Assembly: GCF_015352455.1 (NCBI RefSeq)
Contig: NZ_JADKPN010000015.1
Span: forward strand, 1-64,000
DNA length: 64,000 nt
Source of the DNA: Nocardioides islandensis
Lineage (GTDB): Bacteria > Actinomycetota > Actinomycetes > Propionibacteriales > Nocardioidaceae
Direction of reading: 5' to 3'
The notes beneath the pieces are model-generated. The model was not told the DNA's origin. It saw nothing but the letters and a program-made list of their open reading frames with translations, and made no database searches. Made by a program: the position numbers and the translations under genes. This document shows positions 59,232-64,000 of this stretch, piece after piece (the first letter of the stretch is position 1; every line of letters begins with the position of its first letter).

Positions 59232-60659
59232 TCAGGGCCGCCGGCACACCAGCACCTGTCCGACCAGCTCCACGGACGGGAACCGCTCGTCGAAGGCCGA
59301 CGCCGTCGCGTCCGTCCAGCGTTCCCGGTCACCCGGCAACAGCACCGCCGCATCGGCCCGGTCGAGGTCGGCGAGGGTCTGGCGCTGGTACGCCGCGGAC
59401 AACCGGTACTCCTCGATGGTGCCCGTGCCGCCGCCGCTCGCCAGCACCGTCGCGTAGTCGTCGAGCGAGCCGGCGCACGGTGACTGCTCGCGGTCCACGG
59501 CGATCGCGGTGGAGGCGGTGCGGGTCCACACGCACTGCTCGTCGCCGAGGGCGGCGGTGACGCCGTCGGCCGGGAAGTCCGAGACGCTGGTCGCCTGGCG
59601 GAGGCCGGCGGCGACCACGAACGCCGCCACCGCGAGACCGACCGGGACGAGCACCCGGAGGTGGCGCGCCAGGAGCCTGGTCTCGGCCAGGGCGAAGCCG
59701 ATCGCCACCGCCTCCGGGGCCGCGACGAACGCCGCGTAGTGGTCGAAGAACAGCGGGCCGGCCATCACCACGGCCGTCGTCACCAGGGTCAGGACGGCCC
59801 ACACGCGTCCCCGCTCGGAGCGCAGGGCGAGCATCGCGAACAGCAGGAGCGCCAGGCCGAGAGCGGCCATCCCGCCCGTGCCGAGGACGCGGCCGATGGG
59901 CGGAGGTCCGCCCATCCAGTCGAGGTACTGGACCCGCGAGGCCCAGCCCGTCCAGACCCGCGCACGGCCCAGCTGGTAGCCGAAGACCTGGTCGACGAAC
60001 CCGGACGGGGCGACCAGCAGGGCGGGCAGCACGAGCACGACGACGACGAGGCTCGCCGCCGCGGTCCAGGTCATGGCCGCACGCGTTCCGCGCCGACGCC
60101 AGACCGCCCAGAGCAGCACGGGCGCCACGGGCAGCAGGAAGAGCTTGGTGGCGGCGCCGAGGCCGACCAGCGCGCCGCTCAGCACCTGTCGCCGGCGCGT
60201 GGGACCGAGCCACCAGAGGGAGCCGACCAGGCAGAAGTTGAGCACCGCCTCGAGCATCACCGTGCGCTCGCCCGCCAGCGCCGCACTGCTGACGGCGTAG
60301 AACACGCCGGCGAAGAGGGCGGCTCGGCGGTCGGCCTGCGCCACGACCAGGTAGATCAGCACGGCCGTCGACGCGCCGAGTGCGGCCACGGCGACCCGGG
60401 CGGCGAGCATCGCCCAGGGATCCGACGTGACGTGCGCCAGCAAGCCGAACGGCGAGAGCAGGTAGACGATCCCGGGCGGGTGCACGAAGAGGAAGTCGTG
60501 GTACGGCAGGTCGCCGCCGGTGGCCCGGATGGCCGCGCCGAGGTAGACCCCGTCGTCGTTCTCCATGACGGCGCCCGTGCCGCCGGCGATCAGGACCAGG
60601 GCGATGCGGGTCGCGAACGCGACCGCCCAGACGGCCACTGCGGCCGCCCGAGTCCTCAT
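59232..60659 (-). CDS. GT39-like membrane glycosyltransferase (GT-C)
   Basis: A 475-aa protein with about 11 membrane helices. The first outer loop has MENDDGVYLGAAIRATGGDL, whose paired Asp is the catalytic motif of protein-mannosyltransferase-like GT-C enzymes, then YHDFLFVHPPGIVYLLSPFG. The C-terminal 120 residues form an outer domain. It would use a polyprenyl-phosphate sugar to glycosylate an outer substrate. It is convergent with the secreted-protein genes. Confidence 0.82.
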   Translation of the reverse strand: MRTRAAAVAVWAVAFATRIALVLIAGGTGAVMENDDGVYLGAAIRATGGDLPYHDFLFVHPPGIVYLLSPFGLLAHVTSDPWAMLAARVAVAALGASTAVLIYLVVAQADRRAALFAGVFYAVSSAALAGERTVMLEAVLNFCLVGSLWWLGPTRRRQVLSGALVGLGAATKLFLLPVAPVLLWAVWRRRGTRAAMTWTAAASLVVVVLVLPALLVAPSGFVDQVFGYQLGRARVWTGWASRVQYLDWMGGPPPIGRVLGTGGMAALGLALLLFAMLALRSERGRVWAVLTLVTTAVVMAGPLFFDHYAAFVAAPEAVAIGFALAETRLLARHLRVLVPVGLAVAAFVVAAGLRQATSVSDFPADGVTAALGDEQCVWTRTASTAIAVDREQSPCAGSLDDYATVLASGGGTGTIEEYRLSAAYQRQTLADLDRADAAVLLPGDRERWTDATASAFDERFPSVELVGQVLVCRRP

Positions 60660-60666
60660 CGAGAGG

Positions 60667-61917
60667 TCAGCTCGCGTTGTTGATCATGCCCGCACCGACC
60701 GTGACGCCCGTGGCCTCGTCGATGAGGATGAACGAACCCGTCGTGCGGTTCTTGGCGTAGGAGTCGCACAGCAGCGGCACCGTGGTGCGGAGCTGGATGC
60801 GGCCGATCTCGTTGAGGCCGAGCTCCTTGGTGTCCTGGTCGCGGTGCAGGGTGTTGACGTCGAGGCGGTACTGGATGTCCTTGACCAGCGCCCGGCCCAT
60901 GCGGGTGGTGTGCTTGATCGCGAGCTTGGCGCGCGGCCGCAGCGGCGCGTTGGTCATCCAGCAGATCATCGCGTCGATGTCCTGCGCGGGCTTCGGGGCG
61001 TTCTTGACGCGGGCGATCATGTCGCCGCGGGAGACGTCCACGTCGTCGGCCAGGCGGACGGTGACCGACATCGGCGGGAAGGCCTCGTCGACCTCCTTGT
61101 CGAACACGTCGATGCCCTCGATCGTCGAGGTCATGCCGCTGGGGAGCACGACGACCTCGTCGCCCTTCTTCAGGACGCCGCCGGCCACCTGGCCGGCGTA
61201 CCCGCGGTAGTCGTGGTGCGCGTCGGACTTCGGGCGGACGACGTACTGGACCGGGAACCGCGTGTCGACCAGGTCGCGGTCGGAGGCGACGTGGACGTGC
61301 TCGAGGTGGTGCATGAGCGTGGGGCCGTGGTACCAGGGGGAGTTCTCCCCGCGGTCGACGACGTTGTCGCCGTTGAGGGCGGAGATCGGGATGACCTCGA
61401 GGTCCGGGATGGACAGCTTGGTCGCGAACTGCGTGAACTCCTGGTGGATCCGCTCGTAGACCTCCTCCGACCAGTCGACGAGGTCCATCTTGTTCACGCA
61501 CAGCACGAGGTGCGGCACCCGGAGCAGCGACAGGAGCACGGCGTGCCGGCGCGACTGCTCGGTGAGGCCCTGGCGCGCGTCGACGAGCACGAGGCCGAGG
61601 TCGGCGGTCGAGGCGCCGGTGACCATGTTGCGGGTGTACTGCACGTGGCCCGGGGTGTCGGCGATGATGAACTTGCGGTTGGGCGTCGCGAAGTAGCGGT
61701 AGGCCACGTCGATGGTGATGCCCTGCTCGCGCTCGGAGCGCAGGCCGTCGGTGAGCAGGGACAGGTCGGTGTACTCGTGGCCCTTGGAGACGCTGGTGGC
61801 CTCCACCGCCTCGAGCTGGTCCTCGAAGATCGACTTCGAGTCGTACAGCAGCCGGCCGATGAGGGTCGACTTGCCGTCGTCGACGGAGCCCGCCGTGGCG
61901 AATCGCAGCAGGTCCAT
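60667..61917 (-). CDS. cysN: Sulfate adenylyltransferase subunit 1 (GTPase)
   Basis: A 416-aa GTPase that drives ATP sulfurylase. P-loop GSVDDGKST at 10-18, GITIDVAYRYF (switch I), DTPGH (switch II) and NKMD. It has the elongation-factor-like beta-barrels but no C-terminal APS kinase (CysC) domain, unlike mycobacterial CysNC. Its ATG shares one base with the cysD stop. Confidence 0.96.
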   Translation of the reverse strand: MDLLRFATAGSVDDGKSTLIGRLLYDSKSIFEDQLEAVEATSVSKGHEYTDLSLLTDGLRSEREQGITIDVAYRYFATPNRKFIIADTPGHVQYTRNMVTGASTADLGLVLVDARQGLTEQSRRHAVLLSLLRVPHLVLCVNKMDLVDWSEEVYERIHQEFTQFATKLSIPDLEVIPISALNGDNVVDRGENSPWYHGPTLMHHLEHVHVASDRDLVDTRFPVQYVVRPKSDAHHDYRGYAGQVAGGVLKKGDEVVVLPSGMTSTIEGIDVFDKEVDEAFPPMSVTVRLADDVDVSRGDMIARVKNAPKPAQDIDAMICWMTNAPLRPRAKLAIKHTTRMGRALVKDIQYRLDVNTLHRDQDTKELGLNEIGRIQLRTTVPLLCDSYAKNRTTGSFILIDEATGVTVGAGMINNAS

Positions 61918-62864
61918 CAGAAGTAGCCTTCCTTCTTGCGGTCTTCCATGGCCGCCTCGGAGAAGCGGTCGTCACCGCGCGTGGCGCCGCGCTCGGTGAT
62001 CCGCGCGACGGCGACCTCCTCGATGATCTTCTCGATCGTGTCGGCCTCGGACTCCACGCAGCCGGTCAGCGTGATGTCGCCGACGGTGCGGAACCGGACG
62101 GTGCGCTCCTCGACGACCTCGCCGGGGCGCAGCGGGTTGTGCTCGCTCTCCGACATCCACATGCCGTCGCGCTGGAAGACGCGACGCTGGTGGGAGAAGT
62201 AGATGGACGGGAGCTCCACGCCCTCGCGCCCGAGGTAGTCCCAGACGTCCAGCTCGGTCCAGTTGGAGATCGGGAAGATCCGCATGTGCTCGCCGGAGTG
62301 GATCTTGCCGTTGTAGAGGCTCCAGAGCTCGGGGCGCTGCATCTTCGGGTCCCACTGGCCGAAGTCGTCGCGGTGGGAGTAGACGCGCTCCTTCGCGCGG
62401 GCCTTCTCCTCGTCGCGGCGGCCGCCACCGAACATCGCGGTGAAGCCGTTCTCCTCGATCGCGTTGAGGAGGGTGCCGGTCTGGAGCCGGTTGCGGCTGG
62501 TCTTGCCGTCGTCGACGACGATGCCGTTGGCGATGGCGTCCTCGACGCTGGCGACGATGAGGCGCACGCCGAGGCGCTGGACCCAGTGGTCACGGGTCTC
62601 CAGCACCTCGGGGAAGTCGTAGCCGGTGTCGATCTGGAGCACGGGGAACGGGATCTTGGCCGGGTAGAAGGCCTTCTCGGCCAGCCGCATCATCACGATC
62701 GAGTCCTTGCCGCCGGAGAACATCAGGGCGGGCTTCTCGAACTCGGCGGCCACCTCGCGGAAGATGTGGATCGACTCCGCCTCCAGCTGGTCGAGCTGGC
62801 TCAGCTGGTAGTCGGCATGGGTGGCCGGGGCGGTGTCTGGTGCGGAGTTCTGGGCGGTGCTCAT
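61917..62864 (-). CDS. cysD: Sulfate adenylyltransferase subunit 2
   Basis: A 315-aa PP-loop ATP pyrophosphatase that makes APS from sulfate and ATP. The PP-loop is FSGGKDS (49-55). GGGRRDEEKARAKER and NWTELDVWDYL are family motifs, and YYF-type end is GYF. With cysN it activates sulfate; no PAPS reductase or sulfite reductase is in view. ATG with a 91-base gap to the exporter gene upstream. Confidence 0.96.
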   Translation of the reverse strand: MSTAQNSAPDTAPATHADYQLSQLDQLEAESIHIFREVAAEFEKPALMFSGGKDSIVMMRLAEKAFYPAKIPFPVLQIDTGYDFPEVLETRDHWVQRLGVRLIVASVEDAIANGIVVDDGKTSRNRLQTGTLLNAIEENGFTAMFGGGRRDEEKARAKERVYSHRDDFGQWDPKMQRPELWSLYNGKIHSGEHMRIFPISNWTELDVWDYLGREGVELPSIYFSHQRRVFQRDGMWMSESEHNPLRPGEVVEERTVRFRTVGDITLTGCVESEADTIEKIIEEVAVARITERGATRGDDRFSEAAMEDRKKEGYF

Positions 62865-62955
62865 CGTGTCGTCAGGTACCTCTCCGGAAGCGGATCCTCG
62901 TCATGCTATCGGGGCCTCACAGGGGTGCCGTGAATCGCGAGCGGTGTGCGGACGC

Positions 62956-63954
62956 TCACGCCGGACGGTCTCGTCCGGCCCGTTCGTACCGGTCACCCTC
63001 GAGCTCGGCGACCGTGGGGGAGCCGAACATGGGCAGTCCCTGCTGCTTGCGCAGCAGGCCCCACACGAACGGCACCACGACCACCATCACCAGGCCGATG
63101 ACTCCCACCAGCATGGGGTGGGTGTCGTCGTCCCCGGCACCGAGGGGCGCCCAGCCGGCCTTGTCGAGCAGCGCGACGCCCGACATCGTCAGCACGATCA
63201 CGATGCCGCGGCGGATGAACGACTGCGGCACGCGCGGCGCGATCTTGCTGCCCAGCAGGGTGCCGGGCACCGACCCGATCACCAGCGGGATCAGCAGCGA
63301 CCAGTCGAGGCCGTGCAACACGATGTTGGAGATCGCGGCGGCGAGCACCAGCGGGACGGCCTGGACGAGGTCGGTGCCGACCAGGCGCACGGCGGCCAGG
63401 CCGGGGTACAGCATGAGCAGCGCGATCATGATCACCGAGCCCGAGCCCACGCTGGTCACGCCGACGAGCAGGCCGCCGAGCGCGCCGACCAGCAGGGTCG
63501 CGAGCGGCCGGATCTTCGGGGTCTCGTCGTGCTCGTGCCCGCGGCGTACGCGGCGGAGGTTGATGTAGAGGCGCAGCGCGTAGGTCAGGGCGGCCAGCAG
63601 CAGCGCGAACCCGATGCAGAGCTTGAGCGTCTTGTCGAGGTCCTCCGGATCGGTGAACCACGACACCAGGTGAGGACCGAGCAGGGCCATCGGCACCGAG
63701 CCGAGGATCAGCCACTTGGCCAGCTGCATGTTCGGCGAGCCCTCGCGCTTGTGCACGATCGCGCCGCCGGTCTTGTAGACGGCCGCCGCCGTGAGGTCGG
63801 CCGTGACCACGGTGGCGGCGTCGCCGACGCCCAGGAAGATCAGGGCCGGCGTCATCAGCGCGCCGCCGCCCATCCCCGTCAGCCCGACCACGATGCCGAC
63901 GAAGAACCCGGCGGCGAGGATGGAGAAGAACGAGTCGCTGATCAGGTCGGCCAT
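62956..63954 (-). CDS. TauE/SafE-family sulfite/anion exporter
   Basis: A 332-aa membrane protein with about eight helices. The GLTGMGGGALMTPALIFLGV repeat at the N-terminus and SVGSGSVIMIALLMLYP in the middle are the two pseudo-repeats of TauE/SafE. His-rich charged loops (RRGHEHDETPK) lie in the cytoplasm. Placed upstream of cysDN on the same strand, it likely handles sulfite, sulfate or a related sulfur anion in this assimilation unit. Confidence 0.9.
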   Translation of the reverse strand: MADLISDSFFSILAAGFFVGIVVGLTGMGGGALMTPALIFLGVGDAATVVTADLTAAAVYKTGGAIVHKREGSPNMQLAKWLILGSVPMALLGPHLVSWFTDPEDLDKTLKLCIGFALLLAALTYALRLYINLRRVRRGHEHDETPKIRPLATLLVGALGGLLVGVTSVGSGSVIMIALLMLYPGLAAVRLVGTDLVQAVPLVLAAAISNIVLHGLDWSLLIPLVIGSVPGTLLGSKIAPRVPQSFIRRGIVIVLTMSGVALLDKAGWAPLGAGDDDTHPMLVGVIGLVMVVVVPFVWGLLRKQQGLPMFGSPTVAELEGDRYERAGRDRPA

Positions 63955-63968
63955 GAGGTCCTCGGGGT

Positions 63969-64000
63969 GAAGTACGACAAACTTCAGGAACTCTACTGAA
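63969..64000. promoter_or_regulatory. Overlapping palindromes upstream of the TauE-type exporter
   Basis: GAAGT at 63969-63973 pairs with ACTTC at 63981-63985, and TTCAG at 63983-63987 pairs with CTGAA at 63996-64000, the last reaching the window edge. The stretch is unusually AT-rich for this genome and lies 15-46 bases upstream of the start codon. It is a candidate operator-promoter region for the sulfur genes; the regulator is not identified. Confidence 0.35.

Overview
The window is GC-rich, densely coded DNA from an actinobacterium, most likely a Nocardioides or close relative in the Nocardioidaceae. Pointers are mycothiol synthase (mshD) beside glnR, a CsoR copper operon, mutT1 near ppk, the MoaD/thioredoxin/DUF4395/rhodanese/DUF1416 sulfur operon with its Ms5788A-type leader peptide, many GTG/TTG starts and ATGA/GTGA gene overlaps. 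There are four tRNA genes (Phe, Glu, Asp, Lys). I see no rRNA, CRISPR array, insertion sequence or prophage. No gene-free stretch exceeds 300 bases.

Bases 1-9.1 kb hold housekeeping genes: a chimeric etfA 3' end, a VanY-type lipoprotein, an AGPS-like FAD enzyme, tRNAs, a universal stress protein, a sulfotransferase, a metallopeptidase, paired crcB fluoride channels behind an ATPase regulator, and a type II NADH dehydrogenase. Bases 9.1-13 kb hold tRNA-Lys, a cold-shock gene with a strong terminator, and a copper operon (csoR, copZ, a 48-residue membrane peptide, copA) with a CsoR-type operator.

Bases 13-23.3 kb form a phosphate region: mutT1, pstSCAB behind a textbook PHO box, a PhoU-like DUF47 gene followed by pit on the other strand, and ppk. 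The DUF47-pit gap encodes RNA in which the pit ribosome-binding site can be locked in an 18-bp helix (17 of 18 pairs) and also has a competing partner. It is the strongest candidate here for an undescribed regulator. Bases 23.4-29.1 kb carry a DEAD-box helicase, mshD, glnR, then the sulfur-relay operon.

Bases 29.2-49.9 kb are a surface-polysaccharide locus: an acyltransferase, about ten glycosyltransferases (one a GT4-GT2 fusion), a WbsX-like protein, an MsbA/PglK-like ABC exporter, a Wzy-like polymerase, a Wzz/BY-kinase and a Wzb-like phosphatase. Between kinase and phosphatase lies a PqqD / degenerate HprK-like / nucleotidyltransferase trio of unknown function. The first 88 bases of the window are an exact copy of the WbsX gene start at 32275, joined in frame to the tail of etfA, which suggests a chimera or misassembly.

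Bases 49.9-64 kb hold dtd, an MFS exporter, an SDR enzyme, a methyltransferase, a beta-keto acid cleavage enzyme, a DsrE protein, a nitrobindin-fur-ygfZ operon, two tandem paralogous secreted proteins of identical length (416 aa), a GT-C membrane protein, cysDN sulfate activation and a TauE-type exporter.
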